From: RGIG8700 sp045648505
GTDB taxonomy: Bacteria; Bacillota; Clostridia; RGIG6154
Direction of reading: 5' to 3'
Assembly (NCBI GenBank): GCA_045648505.1
Contig: JAZROD010000002.1
Coordinates: 1-64,000, forward strand
Length of the DNA stretch: 64,000 nucleotides
The notes beneath the pieces are model-generated. The model worked only from the letters and a program-made list of their open reading frames with translations. It was not told the DNA's origin and did no database searches. Shown piece after piece: positions 9,372-21,100 of the stretch. The first letter of the stretch is position 1. Every line of letters begins with the position of its first letter. A program made the position numbers and the translations under genes.

Positions 9372-11063
9372 ATGGAAATAAAAGTAAAACAGTTTTCATC
9401 TCTTGCAAAACTGCAATCGGTGAATGATATTACGAAAAATAATGATTGTTACAGAGTTACTGCACTTAAAGGTGAGCATTTCGCTTATCAGTTTGTTTTG
9501 AACTCAAATAATATTGTTTATCAGGCAAAATGTGAAGTTAAATCAGACCTTGAAGAAGGTATTGAAGCATACTTTGTTGATTATGCAGTTATGGATTATG
9601 CTTATCCGAGAAATGCTGATGATGACTATATAACAAAAGAAAACGGTATAATGCCTGACATTCTGATTCCTTTGAAGGAAAAGGACAATATTATATATGT
9701 GGATAATCTTACAACAATATGGATAGATGTTAATATTCCTGAAAACTGCAAACCAGGCATATATACGGTGATTTTTAAGGTTAAAAGCTTAACAGAGAGT
9801 GATTATGAAGGCTTTGAGGTCTTTGAGGTTATGAAAATCAGAGTGCTTGATGTTGAACTGCCTGAACAGAAAACATTATATACTCAATGGTTTCACACAG
9901 ACTGTATAGCATCAATACACAATGTTGAAATCTATAGTGAACAGCATTGGGAATTAATAGACAAGTATATGAAAATGGCTAAAGATGTGGGAATGAATAT
10001 GATACTCACTCCTATAGTTACGCCCCATTTAAATGTTTTGAAAGGAAGCAGCAGACCTAATGTTCAGCTTGTTGACATTAATGAAAACGAAGATGGATAT
10101 ACATTTGATTTCACAAAATTGAAAAGATGGGTGGAACTTACAAAGAAAAATAAGATTCAGTATTACGAAATGGCACCTCTTTTTACTCAATGGGGACTTG
10201 AGTACACACCTAATATTGTAGTAAAGTCAAAAGAAGGTACTTACAGTAAATTCGGCTGGCATGTTTCATCGGGAGATAAAAGCTATCAGGAATTCATAAA
10301 GGCGTTTCTTACTGAACTTATGAAATTTTTAGAAGCCGAAGGAATTGATAAAAATACATACTTCCATTTGTCTGATGAGCCCGGAAAAGCAGATTTTGAA
10401 AAATACAAATATGCATACCAGTTGGTTAAACCGCTTATAGGCGACTGTAAAATTATGGACGCGTGCTCACATTATGATTTCTTTAGTGCAGGACTTATGG
10501 ATATACCCGTTGCGTGCACAAATGAAATCAAAGACTTTTTAGATAAAGATGTGAAAAGCTTGTTTGCATATTATTGCTGCACAGGTGTTAAGGGCGTTTC
10601 AAACAGACTTATGTCAATGCCATCATACAGAAACAGAATTATAGGAATACAGATGTATAAGTATAACATTGAAGGCTTTTTACACTGGGGATACAATTTT
10701 TATTACAGCAAGCGCTCTGAATATGTTGTTAATCCTTTTTCATGTAGCTCAGCAGGAAGAGCATATCCGTCAGGAGACTCTTTCTCGGTATATCCGGGTA
10801 CGAACGGACCTTTGTATTCTATGAGAGCTCTTGTGTTTAAGGATGCACTTCAGGATATTGAACTTTTAAAACTTCTGGAAAAGTATATCGGAAAAGAGGA
10901 AGTTATAAAACTGATAGAAGAAGAAGCGGGAATGGAAATAACCTTTACCCAATATCCAAGAAACAACCAATTTATTATTAATCTTACAGAAAAAATCAAA
11001 AGAATAATTGCTGAAAAGAAGAATTTTAAGTTAGAAGCAATAAGAAAAGAAAGAAAAGATTAA
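9372..11063 (+). CDS. DUF4091/GH123-like glycosidase-type protein, cytosolic
   Basis: A 563-residue protein without a signal peptide. An N-terminal beta-sandwich (about 1-160) precedes a TIM-barrel-like domain. The characteristic motif is YFHLSDEP near 333-340, whose Asp-Glu pair corresponds to the catalytic pair of GH123 beta-N-acetylgalactosaminidases, followed by the DUF4091 tail (GFLHWGYNFYYS, PLYSMRALVFKDALQDIELL). Most DUF4091 proteins have no tested activity. It starts 68 bases after the creatininase-like gene and ends 49 bases before the first SLH protein, so it appears to be part of the same transcription unit. A role as an intracellular exo-glycosidase is inferred; the sugar is unknown. 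Confidence 0.82.
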   Translation: MEIKVKQFSSLAKLQSVNDITKNNDCYRVTALKGEHFAYQFVLNSNNIVYQAKCEVKSDLEEGIEAYFVDYAVMDYAYPRNADDDYITKENGIMPDILIPLKEKDNIIYVDNLTTIWIDVNIPENCKPGIYTVIFKVKSLTESDYEGFEVFEVMKIRVLDVELPEQKTLYTQWFHTDCIASIHNVEIYSEQHWELIDKYMKMAKDVGMNMILTPIVTPHLNVLKGSSRPNVQLVDINENEDGYTFDFTKLKRWVELTKKNKIQYYEMAPLFTQWGLEYTPNIVVKSKEGTYSKFGWHVSSGDKSYQEFIKAFLTELMKFLEAEGIDKNTYFHLSDEPGKADFEKYKYAYQLVKPLIGDCKIMDACSHYDFFSAGLMDIPVACTNEIKDFLDKDVKSLFAYYCCTGVKGVSNRLMSMPSYRNRIIGIQMYKYNIEGFLHWGYNFYYSKRSEYVVNPFSCSSAGRAYPSGDSFSVYPGTNGPLYSMRALVFKDALQDIELLKLLEKYIGKEEVIKLIEEEAGMEITFTQYPRNNQFIINLTEKIKRIIAEKKNFKLEAIRKERKD

Positions 11064-11112
11064 GTTAATTGTTATCTAATATTATGAACTTATGATTGAA
11101 AGGGGCAGAAAA

Positions 11113-14100
11113 ATGAAAAAATTATTAGCTTTAATTTTGTCTGTGTTAATGACAATGTCATTATTTGCACTTCCCGTAAGTGCGGAAGCAGCTTTACCTG
11201 CTATAGCAGAAGGAGATGCTATCTACGCCGGTGAGCAGTCAATCACAATCAAACTTGCTCAGGAAGTGGAAGAAGGAACAACAGCTCTTACTGCAGAGCA
11301 GGAAGATCTTATAAAAATCACAAACTTAAAAACAAATGAAGAGATTGATTTTACAAATGTTATTACAGGTGATGTTTTAACACTTATCCCTGAAGAAAGC
11401 TTTGAAATCAATAAACTTGATGCAACAGAAACAACTACATACAAACTTCAGCTTGGCAACAAAACAAAGCTTTTCACGGTAGATGAATTCTGGGTACCGA
11501 ACTTTGTTGGAGATGCTGAAGCAGGTACAGTTACAGATCTTTACATTGAAAAAGGTAACGGTATTGTTATAGATGTTGTTAATAATGATACTATAATTCT
11601 CGGTAGCAATGCAGGTGTAGTGTATTTGAATTGTGATGATTTACTCACAAAAGAAAATGTATCTCTTGTTGCTGATGTTTACTATACAGGTGGAAGCAAG
11701 CAGTATAGCTCAGTCTTTGGTTTTAACGTTTTAGCAAAAAAGGCAGGTCTTTTACACACAAACAACAAGGTTTCAGCTGCAGGATGGGTATTTAAGACAA
11801 GACAGGATCCATTTTATTATAATACACATGTAGTTACTATCGGAAATGAAGATTCAACTGCCAATGTTGCTTCATATGGATACAATAACACTACAGAAGG
11901 TGGCGATCATTCAGCTTTCCTTGATGAGAATCTTAATCCGGCATATACTTCTACAAACTTTGGAACTGATTATGTTGCATCAACTACAACAATAGGAACT
12001 GACGGTTTGGATGCTGAAGCAGATGCAGGAACATTTAATGAGGAAACTAAGTATCACTATGCAATTGATAAGATGGGCGAAGTTGCAACACTTATGATTA
12101 GAGGTCAGCTTGTTGATGTGCTCGACACACAGGCTATTTATGACACAAAAAGTGCAGGAACTGCTCCAAAAGCAGGTTATTTCACATTAGCAACGTGGAA
12201 CAACACATACAATCGTAAAACAATTTACGCAAATATTAAACTTATTACATCAAGTGTAAGGGAAATTGCAACAGGAACAATTTCAGTCGAAAGTGTTTCA
12301 GCAGAAGAAGAAATGATAACTGTTAAATTCGCATCTGACGGAAATTCTGTAGATGTTTCTGCAGTAGAGAACATTTATAATTACATAGAATTATCAGAGG
12401 GTGATTATGACATAATTTCTGCAGAAGGAGATACCCTCGTACTTAAGGTTAAAAATATAAGCTATGAGCCTTCTGTGATTACCGTTAAAAAAGATTTCGG
12501 CTACGATTCATTAAGAGTTGCTGAGGATATAACGGTTGATTATCAGTTCATAGCAAGAGAAGGCGATGTTGTACTTGAGTCATTTAATGGTAATTACAAC
12601 ACAATTACTCTTGATTTCAACATTGATATGACAGATGCAAAGAATGTTGATGATAAAATTAAATTATTGTTAAATGGAAGTAAAATAAATTTCACAACTG
12701 TTATTGATGGTGAAAAAATTACTCTTAATCTTAATGAAAGTCTTAAAGCAGATGTAATATATGACCTTGTAATTGAAGAAGGCTTAGGATATGAAAAAGT
12801 TACACTTAAAAACAGAATAAACAAGTACATTGTAATCGAAACAATTAAAAATGTAACTTTTGACGGAGGCGTTTCTTTAGATTATATTACTACATATGAC
12901 AATAATAAAATGACAGGAGAAGATATACCATATACAACAGTAAGAAACGGAAAGCTTTATGTTAAGAATGGCGATTATCTTACATTGTATTTTGATAAAT
13001 TAGGACTTGAAAATTATGAAGATTATATAATGTCCTTTGACCTTGAACGCTACGGATCAGCAAATACTGATATTCTTCACTTAAATGTTCCGAAGTCCAG
13101 CTCAGGTATTGCATACTATACTAACACACTCAAAGGTATCGGTTGGAGAGTTAGATCCGGTGAATGGCATAAATATATGCATTGGGGAGTGAAGAGCAAG
13201 ACATACACAAGTGAGGCAACTCCTGGTGGTACTCTTGGAGGATATTTAAGCGAGAAATTTACGCTTGAAGAAAATGACGGTGATGTAACTCTTCCGGAGG
13301 GACAACCGGTAGTAACTAATTATGTGATTGAAAAGACAAGTGCACATGCGAAGCTTTTCGTTAACGGCCAGTTTATTGATGCTCTTGATATGAATGAAAT
13401 GCTTTCAGGCTGGAACAACAGCTATCCTGATAACCAGGTGTCAGAGGTTCCTACAAAAGGTATCTTTGTATATTCATCATTTGAAGAAAAAAATAAATCC
13501 TGTGTAGCTTTTGATAATATGATAATAGCTCAGTTTAAGGAATATACAGACGGAGAAACAAAAGTGACTGAGGAAAATAAAACTATAAACGGAAACACAG
13601 CATCAGGTAATATAACAGTAAGAAACTTCATGGCAGAAGGTAACAAAAAAATGGCTGTTGTGGTTACAGCTTACGGTGAGAACAACAAATTCTTAGGTGT
13701 TAAGAAAGTGTTGGAAGAAACACTTGCTCCGGGACAGAGTGCTCAGGCAAATTATAGCTTTACTGCAAGTGAAGAAATCAAAGACATAAGCACAGAACTT
13801 GTTGATGATACTATGATTTCTAAAACAACAGAAATATCTGTTACTTCAGCTTTCCAAACTGATTTTGATAATAATATTATTACAATCAAAGGAAAGATTA
13901 AGCCTGAATCAAAGGACAGAACAGTTTATATGCTTATGGCAAAAGATAACGGCTTTGTTACTCCTTGGGCAGGAACAGCAGAAAACGATGGAAATTTAAC
14001 AATTGTTAATATTCCTGCTGATGCTGAAAGCTTTGAATATAGCTTTAAATACAAAGAAATTGCTGACCTTGATCCATATAAAATGTCTATATATGCCATT

Positions 14101-15285
14101 GTATGGAATAACGGTATTGAACTTAAAAGACTTGCAACATACAACTATGCAAAAAATGAGGATGTATTAGCCTTTGCTGAAACTGTTAAAACAACAAAAA
14201 CAACATTTGTTGAAGTTGAAAAATATGCACAGTCGCTTGGCATTGACCTTTCATTTGCAGATACAGAGTACGAGCAGAAATTCTTGGTTGATACAATATA
14301 TGATGAAAGAGAAACAATAACAGGAAAAGACGACCTTGCAAGTATTATAGAAAAAGCAAAAGCAAGAATGGAGATGCTCAGTAATATTCATAAGAACGCA
14401 TCAACAGCAGCACTTGTTAACAAAGAAATAACAAGCTATGCATCATTAGCTGCGCTTGATTTGACAAAATATAATGCTCTTACAAGCGCACAGAAGGTAA
14501 TTGTCTGTACATCATTTATCTACGCGAACTACGAAGAACTCGGTTATGCTGAATTCCTTAAAGCGTTCAATATAGCAGTTCAAAATGCTTCTGAGACAAA
14601 GGTACCGTCAGGTGGCGGTGGAGGCGGAGGCGGTGGAGGCGGCTATGTTGCCCCAACACCGGTTATACCATCAGGCATAGAAGTAACTGTAGATCCTGAC
14701 GAATATACAGAAAAACCATCTGTGGAAATAATCGGAAAACAGAGTTTTGCTGATATGGATGAATATGGCTGGGCAAAAGAAGCTGTTGAAATCCTTTCAG
14801 ATAAGGGTGTGGTTTCAGGCATTGGCAATAATATGTTCAATCCTGAAGGAACTGTTACAAGAGAGCAGATTGCTAAAATGGTTGTATCTGTACTTAATGA
14901 ACTTGACAACGATGCAAAAGCAGAATATGGCGATGTTGATGCATCAGGTTGGGCATATAAGTTTATCGCTTCTGCAAAGAAAAGTGGATTAATGAACGGA
15001 ATTTCAGATACGGAATTTGCTCCTTTATCTGCGGTTACAAGAGAAGATTTAGCCGTAATCTTATACAGAGCATCACTTAAGCAAGACAAAAAATATGAAG
15101 TTAAGAAATCTGGTTTTACAGATTTTACGGAAATAAGCGAATATGCAAAAGAAGCCGTAGAATATATGGCAGGTGCAGGCATAATTAATGGATTTGAAGA
15201 CGGAAGCTTCAATCCAAAAGCTCCTGCAACAAGAGCTCAGGCGGCAGTACTTATTTATAAGGCATTAATCGGAGGTGATAAGTAA
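11113..15285 (+). CDS. SLH-anchored surface protein with LamG-like modules
   Basis: 1390 residues. A signal peptide (ending near PVSAEA) leads into a secreted module of about 360 residues that starts with the YAGEQSITIKLA motif and contains YHYAIDKMGEVATLM near 315; close relatives of it occur twice in the protein at 27899-30604. A second, diverged LamG-like unit (about 580-815), beta-sandwich regions, a helical stretch (about 1015-1160), an oligoglycine linker (about 1167-1178) and three C-terminal SLH domains (about 1210-1390; TREQIAKMV, TREDLAVIL, TRAQAAVLI) follow. SLH domains bind pyruvylated wall polymer, so the N-terminal part is displayed outside, perhaps as a glycan-binding scaffold. 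No catalytic motif is seen. ATG 11113 with GAAAGGGG upstream and a signal peptide directly after it is preferred over ATG 11092. Confidence 0.85.
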   Translation: MKKLLALILSVLMTMSLFALPVSAEAALPAIAEGDAIYAGEQSITIKLAQEVEEGTTALTAEQEDLIKITNLKTNEEIDFTNVITGDVLTLIPEESFEINKLDATETTTYKLQLGNKTKLFTVDEFWVPNFVGDAEAGTVTDLYIEKGNGIVIDVVNNDTIILGSNAGVVYLNCDDLLTKENVSLVADVYYTGGSKQYSSVFGFNVLAKKAGLLHTNNKVSAAGWVFKTRQDPFYYNTHVVTIGNEDSTANVASYGYNNTTEGGDHSAFLDENLNPAYTSTNFGTDYVASTTTIGTDGLDAEADAGTFNEETKYHYAIDKMGEVATLMIRGQLVDVLDTQAIYDTKSAGTAPKAGYFTLATWNNTYNRKTIYANIKLITSSVREIATGTISVESVSAEEEMITVKFASDGNSVDVSAVENIYNYIELSEGDYDIISAEGDTLVLKVKNISYEPSVITVKKDFGYDSLRVAEDITVDYQFIAREGDVVLESFNGNYNTITLDFNIDMTDAKNVDDKIKLLLNGSKINFTTVIDGEKITLNLNESLKADVIYDLVIEEGLGYEKVTLKNRINKYIVIETIKNVTFDGGVSLDYITTYDNNKMTGEDIPYTTVRNGKLYVKNGDYLTLYFDKLGLENYEDYIMSFDLERYGSANTDILHLNVPKSSSGIAYYTNTLKGIGWRVRSGEWHKYMHWGVKSKTYTSEATPGGTLGGYLSEKFTLEENDGDVTLPEGQPVVTNYVIEKTSAHAKLFVNGQFIDALDMNEMLSGWNNSYPDNQVSEVPTKGIFVYSSFEEKNKSCVAFDNMIIAQFKEYTDGETKVTEENKTINGNTASGNITVRNFMAEGNKKMAVVVTAYGENNKFLGVKKVLEETLAPGQSAQANYSFTASEEIKDISTELVDDTMISKTTEISVTSAFQTDFDNNIITIKGKIKPESKDRTVYMLMAKDNGFVTPWAGTAENDGNLTIVNIPADAESFEYSFKYKEIADLDPYKMSIYAIVWNNGIELKRLATYNYAKNEDVLAFAETVKTTKTTFVEVEKYAQSLGIDLSFADTEYEQKFLVDTIYDERETITGKDDLASIIEKAKARMEMLSNIHKNASTAALVNKEITSYASLAALDLTKYNALTSAQKVIVCTSFIYANYEELGYAEFLKAFNIAVQNASETKVPSGGGGGGGGGGGYVAPTPVIPSGIEVTVDPDEYTEKPSVEIIGKQSFADMDEYGWAKEAVEILSDKGVVSGIGNNMFNPEGTVTREQIAKMVVSVLNELDNDAKAEYGDVDASGWAYKFIASAKKSGLMNGISDTEFAPLSAVTREDLAVILYRASLKQDKKYEVKKSGFTDFTEISEYAKEAVEYMAGAGIINGFEDGSFNPKAPATRAQAAVLIYKALIGGDK

Positions 15286-18137
15286 TGAAGAAGATTATAT
15301 CTTTAATATTGTGCACAATTCTCTGTCTTAACCTTGTATATTTTTCAGTAATGGCTGAGGAAAATTACAATCTTAAGGACGAACAAATAACATTACTTAC
15401 TGCTATTAATATCTATAATAAGAATATTCAGCTTTCTGAAACAATTACAAGAGGTCAGTTTGCCGAAATGCTTGTTAAAAGCATATTTGATGAACCTCAG
15501 TACTTGATTTCCGGAATAGAAAGATTTAATGATGTTGATGAAAATCATGATTATTATGATTCAATTATGCTTCTTAAAAATCTTAAGGTTACTTATGGTG
15601 ACGGACAAGGTAATTTTAACCCTGAGGAAGAAATCTTAACAAATGATGCTATCGTTATGGCAGTAAGATTTTTAGGATATACAAAGCTTGCTGAAAAAAC
15701 AGGCTATATTCCTTTTGCGGCACAAAAGGGTATATCTGAAAATATGCAGTACTCATACAATGATGCACTTACAATGTGTAATGCATACTTACTTATATAT
15801 AATGTACTTACTGTTGATGTTTCTGACCGTTATGTTGATGATACAGTATCTTTTATGAGAAACTACAGAACACTTCATAAAGTTGAAGGTGTTGTTGAAG
15901 ATGACGGCTTCATTAACAAATACGGATTATCAGATATTCCATCAAACAAAATTGTTATTGACGGTGTTATCTATAAAAATGCAACAAATGAGAAAAACCT
16001 TTTTGGCTCCAGTGTAATAGCTTTTTATAAATATGATAAGAATGAGGAAGCCACAATACTTGCTTTAATTCAGACAAAAGATAATGAAACATTGACTATC
16101 AAAAGCAAAAATATTGAAAAATACATTCCTGAAACCCATTCTTATGAATACAGAGAATCTGAACTTGAAGATAATACCGATATAATAGATATACCAAAGG
16201 ATATTACAATTATATATAACGGTGTACCTCTTATAATTGATGATGACAGTTTTACAAGTGAAAACTTTGTTCCCAAGAACGGTACTGTTACATTCTTTGA
16301 CAGCGATGGGGACAAAAAGTATGATTACTTATATATAAACTCATACGAAACTTATGTGGTAAATGCTGTTGACACTACACAAAATATTATCTATTTAAAG
16401 GATTTTGAAAAACCTCTTGAACTTAAAAAAGATAAGTTCCACATTATCGGTTCAGAAGGTGAAGAAATTGAACCTTCAAAATTAAATGCCGGAAATACCC
16501 TTTCTGTTATGAAATCTTTATCAGGTGAAATTTTCAATATTTATGTTTCAAATATGACAATTTCAGATGTTGTTACAGCTAAAGATGAAGATGGAATTAT
16601 TACAACGCAAAACAACGGCTCTTTAAAGCTTTCTGAAAACTTTATAGCAAAAGAATATGAAAAATCAGATAAGAAATACAATAAGGTAGCTGAAGCACTT
16701 GAAAGTATAGAATTTTCTTTAGTTTACAAATTCTACATAGATGTATTCGGTGAAGTTGCGTATATCGAACCGGAGAATGCTAATTTCTGGACAACTGCTA
16801 CAATTATCAGAGCAGCGAATAATTCAAGAAGTAAGCTTAAAGACAATTATGTTGTTGAAATTTACGGATTTGATGGAAATATTTCAACATTTAATCTTGC
16901 TGAAAAAGTTACTGTAAACGATGAAACAAATTTCACAGACAGATATGAAGATGAAGAAGCAATTGAAATATTAAATTCTTTTGCAGGTAATGAAACAAAT
17001 GCTAACAGAGTTTTCAGATATAAGCTTAATCTTCAGGGCTTAATCACAGATATAGAATTACCGCTTGCAGCAGGCTTTGATGGGCTTGAGGACATTAATA
17101 CTGACAGACTTTTTGTGTTATATGATGCAACAGCTAATACAGTACAATTTAACACAAGTGGCGGATTTGTAGGCAGATTTATTTCAACCGATAATTGTAA
17201 GGTATTGCTTATGGACGGTTCTGATATTGACAATCACGAAAAGTATGCAATATTAGATACATCTAGTTCATTTGCCAATAAAGAAAATGCAAATGTTATT
17301 GCATATGGCACAGATACAAAAAATATGATATCGGAACATCTTATTAAAATTACTTCAAACAAGTTAAGTTATCCGGCTAATTCAAGTGCATTTCTTGCTG
17401 TAACTAATATTATTGAAGAATTTGACAGGGAAGAGATGGTTACAAGATACAGAATTGACGGATTTAACGGTACCACCGAAACAAGTATTTATGCTGAAAG
17501 CACTTCAGTTATAAATAACATTCCTTTGTACACTACAGGAAAAACAGTTAGTGTGTCAGCAGGTGATATAATTGTTTATTCTCTTGACTCAACAAAGCAA
17601 GGAAGAAGAACAGTAAATGAAATTACCGTTCTTTATGATGCAGATGGGGTTCTGGCAGATGGAAAAGGTTTCTTTGATGCATCTAAAGGCATTATTGCCG
17701 GTGCAACATATGACTATCTTAAGTTAGATAATGAAAAGTACGGAAACCCGCTTGCATTAAAAGAAACTACTGCTACAGGTGTACTTACGCCTGCAAAGGA
17801 CAACTTCGTTAAGCCGATGGTTGACCCATACAGAATTGCAATGGGCTTTGTATATTCAGAAAATGACGGTAATGTTGTTCTTACAACACAACCATTAAAT
17901 AAGCAGAAATATAAAAATTCTCTCAATTATGCAAACAGCGGTGCAGAATATGTAACAGAAGCATACTCAAATGTTTCAAAGAAAATAATTAAAATTAAAA
18001 AATTGAATAATGGCAAGGTTAAGGTAACTGCCGGTACAACAGCAGATTTAAAACCATACACAGTTTACGGACACGATTGTGCACAGGTTGTATTCCTTGG
18101 TTACTGGGGATTAAACTATATTTATGTGCTTGAATAA
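15285..18137 (+). CDS. Secreted protein with N-terminal SLH-like domains
   Basis: 950 residues; the ATG overlaps the previous stop by one base and follows GGAGGT inside the upstream gene, implying translational coupling. A signal peptide (ending near VMAEE) is followed by SLH-like repeats (about 25-190; TRGQFAEMLVKSI, NPEEEILTNDAIVMAV). The remaining roughly 750 residues are beta-rich, acidic and unlike any enzyme family I recognise. Proteins with one N-terminal SLH set and a long beta-rich tail are common in SLH-rich Clostridia but are uncharacterised. It probably sits at the cell surface next to the product of the upstream gene; a structural or binding role is inferred. There is no Trp-Pro terminal module. 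Confidence 0.75.
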   Translation: MKKIISLILCTILCLNLVYFSVMAEENYNLKDEQITLLTAINIYNKNIQLSETITRGQFAEMLVKSIFDEPQYLISGIERFNDVDENHDYYDSIMLLKNLKVTYGDGQGNFNPEEEILTNDAIVMAVRFLGYTKLAEKTGYIPFAAQKGISENMQYSYNDALTMCNAYLLIYNVLTVDVSDRYVDDTVSFMRNYRTLHKVEGVVEDDGFINKYGLSDIPSNKIVIDGVIYKNATNEKNLFGSSVIAFYKYDKNEEATILALIQTKDNETLTIKSKNIEKYIPETHSYEYRESELEDNTDIIDIPKDITIIYNGVPLIIDDDSFTSENFVPKNGTVTFFDSDGDKKYDYLYINSYETYVVNAVDTTQNIIYLKDFEKPLELKKDKFHIIGSEGEEIEPSKLNAGNTLSVMKSLSGEIFNIYVSNMTISDVVTAKDEDGIITTQNNGSLKLSENFIAKEYEKSDKKYNKVAEALESIEFSLVYKFYIDVFGEVAYIEPENANFWTTATIIRAANNSRSKLKDNYVVEIYGFDGNISTFNLAEKVTVNDETNFTDRYEDEEAIEILNSFAGNETNANRVFRYKLNLQGLITDIELPLAAGFDGLEDINTDRLFVLYDATANTVQFNTSGGFVGRFISTDNCKVLLMDGSDIDNHEKYAILDTSSSFANKENANVIAYGTDTKNMISEHLIKITSNKLSYPANSSAFLAVTNIIEEFDREEMVTRYRIDGFNGTTETSIYAESTSVINNIPLYTTGKTVSVSAGDIIVYSLDSTKQGRRTVNEITVLYDADGVLADGKGFFDASKGIIAGATYDYLKLDNEKYGNPLALKETTATGVLTPAKDNFVKPMVDPYRIAMGFVYSENDGNVVLTTQPLNKQKYKNSLNYANSGAEYVTEAYSNVSKKIIKIKKLNNGKVKVTAGTTADLKPYTVYGHDCAQVVFLGYWGLNYIYVLE

Positions 18138-18170
18138 TTAAGGTATACGAATATAAGAAGGAGGTAATGT

Positions 18171-21100
18171 ATGAATATTAAAAAAATTATTTCACTCTTT
18201 TTGACGATGTGCATGGTTTTGTGCATAGTAAGTACAGTATCTGCTGATGTAGTAGCAGGTCAGACATCATTGTTTAGTGATAATTTCGATTCAGGTGTTT
18301 CAAAATGGACAGTAATCAATGGCAAGTATTTTACAGGAAATGCAGGAAAGCTCGTTTACAAAAACTATGTAGGCAGTACCTTTAACGATACTGTTGAAAA
18401 TGAACTTGTAGTAGAAAACGGCAGTATTTCATTTGATATGAAAGCAAATAATCCTGTTGACTTTTCTGCAAGAGTAAGAGCACAAGGAAAAACTGCAGAT
18501 TTTATAACTTTTGACTATTCTTCAAATAAAGTAAGAATTTCACGAGTTGAAAACGGCGGTGTAACTACTTTACTTAAAGAAGGAAGCTATAAACTGTCAA
18601 ATAATGTTATTTATAATGTAACTATTTCATTTATAGGTCCTGAAATAATTGTTAATATCAACAATCAGGAAGTTGTAAAAGCAAATGAAAATAAACTTAC
18701 AGAAGGTAATTTTGGTTTTACGGCAAGAAAAGGACAATATGAAATTGACAATCTTGTAGTATATGAAAAGAAATATGAGAAGCCTTCAGAAACAGTTACA
18801 GCAACCAAGACAACAAAAATTTATGTTGCACCTGACGGAAACGACGAAACAGGTGACGGAAGTTATGAAAAACCTTTTGCAACTATGGGAAAAGCAAAGG
18901 AATTAACAACAAGAGCAAAAGCAAACTATCTGCCTATTGAAGTTATCTTCAAGGAAGGCGAGTACAGAGTTGATAAGGTTACAAGTTTTGATTCAAACAC
19001 ATCAGGTTCTCAAACAGCGCCTATCACATACAGAGCAGAAGAAGGTGCAAAGGTTGAGTTTAACGGTGCAACAGTTATTGACCATACAAAATTTGAGCCA
19101 ATAACTGATGAAAAGGTTAAAGCAAAGCTTTATGATGAAGTTAAGGATAAGGTTCTTCAGCTTGACCTTGCAGCACAGGGCTTTACAAGAGAAGATTTGG
19201 ACTTCGTTTCAATTAACAAAGAAATTCCTACAACAGGTTCTCACGGTGAAAATTTGCGTACAGTTAATTTCTTCTTAAATGACAGAGTGCAGAAAATCTC
19301 AAGATGGCCTAACTCGGGTTTTGTTACCTTTGACAAATGTGTACAGGGCTCTACAAGCGTGAAAGACCCATACAAAGGCGGTAGAATTTATTTCTCAAAC
19401 CCTGAACCGCTTCGTTGGACAGATGCAAAAGAAGCTTATGTTGAAGGTCTTATGTATTCGGAATGGTATACAGAGTCAATTCCAATTAAAGAAATAAATT
19501 TAGATGAAATGACTATCGACCTTTACAGATATGCAGTAAGAGGTGTAAGAAACGGACACGAATACTGTGTTAAAAATCTTGTTGAAGAAATTGATATTCC
19601 GGGCGAATGGTATGTTGATTTCGACACAATGATGCTTTACTACTATCCTGAAAGACCTTTCAGGGAAGGTGATGTTTTTGAAGTTTCAACACTTAAACAG
19701 GCTTTCATTTCATTAAATAATGCATCATTTTTAAATTTTAAAGGTTTAACATTTAAAAACAGCTTGGGTATGATACAGTCTGTATATGATGAAAACGGCA
19801 AAATTCTGGCATTTGGAAGATCTAATAACAGAAAAGAACAGTTTGAAGAATATGGCGGCGGTATTGAGTTCGGTAATAATTCACACGATATCATTATTGA
19901 TGGCTGTACATTTAAAGATATTAATGGTACAGGTGTAAGAAGTATTGGTTATTTAGGTTACCAGACATTCTGGCCTAATATGAATATTTATGTTCAAAAC
20001 AGTAATTTCTACAGATGTTCAGAGGATGCCATAAGAGTTGGTACAGGTGATGCACCAACACTTCAGCAGGGTAACTTCAATGTATTAAACAACTTCTTCT
20101 ATGAATGTGATGTTATGTACGGTAACAACTATTGCTGTGGATACACAATCAAAAACAACCTTAGCGTAAGAATATTTAACCACGCAATCAGAGCTGATGG
20201 TGCAGAATTTACTATTGAAAATAATGAAATAAGCTATGGTAACTACGCAATGAGTGATATGGGTGCAATTTACTGTGGCAGAAACACTTCTGAATATGGC
20301 TCATCAATTTCAAGAAATCTTATTATGAATTATGGGCCTGCTCCGACTGAATACAGAAACTATCCTGCAGGTGCTATATATCTTGATGACGTAGTTGGCG
20401 GTATGAACATTACACAGAATATGTCAATGGCAAGAAATAAGAACTATCAGTCAACAGGTCTTATTTATGGTGGTGGACCTGATGTTATTCACTATGGAAA
20501 TATTTCTTTAAATGCAAACCGTGGCTATGTAATTCAAAACAGAGTAGGTGCATATCCTGATATGCTTGTTAAGGCATTAGAACCTACACAAGCTAAGCTT
20601 TCTGCAGCACAGGATACATGGTTTGCAAAATATCCGCAGATTGAAAGACATATCGAATGGATGGCAGATACAAATCTTTATGATGCACAGGTTCAGTTCT
20701 ATGACAATCTTACTACTAACTGCGATGTTTCTACATACAGAACACAGGCAGACTTAAAGCCATATCTTACAGGCAGAGTTGACGATGCTCATATTATTGA
20801 TGATTTAAGCATTTATGTAGACCCTGAAAATTATGACTACAGACTTAAAATGGAAGCTGTTAAGAAGTATAACCTTCCTGAAACACTTCCAAATGAAGAA
20901 AATCTGAATATTGATACAATCGGACTTCAGAGAGAAATGGTATATAATCGGGATTTGGTAAACTTCGATATTACATATCCTGTTAACGGTCAGACAGTTG
21001 ATTATGCAAATAAGCTCACATTGGCATGGCAGGCATCAGATGCGGCTACAAACTATGAATATTTAGTGGCAACAGATGAAAGCTTTAATGATATTGTTGC

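Noticed and set aside
14610..14645. GGN repeat as a possible assembly artefact or simple-repeat locus
   Set aside because: It stays in frame and encodes an oligoglycine linker directly before three SLH domains, a normal arrangement.
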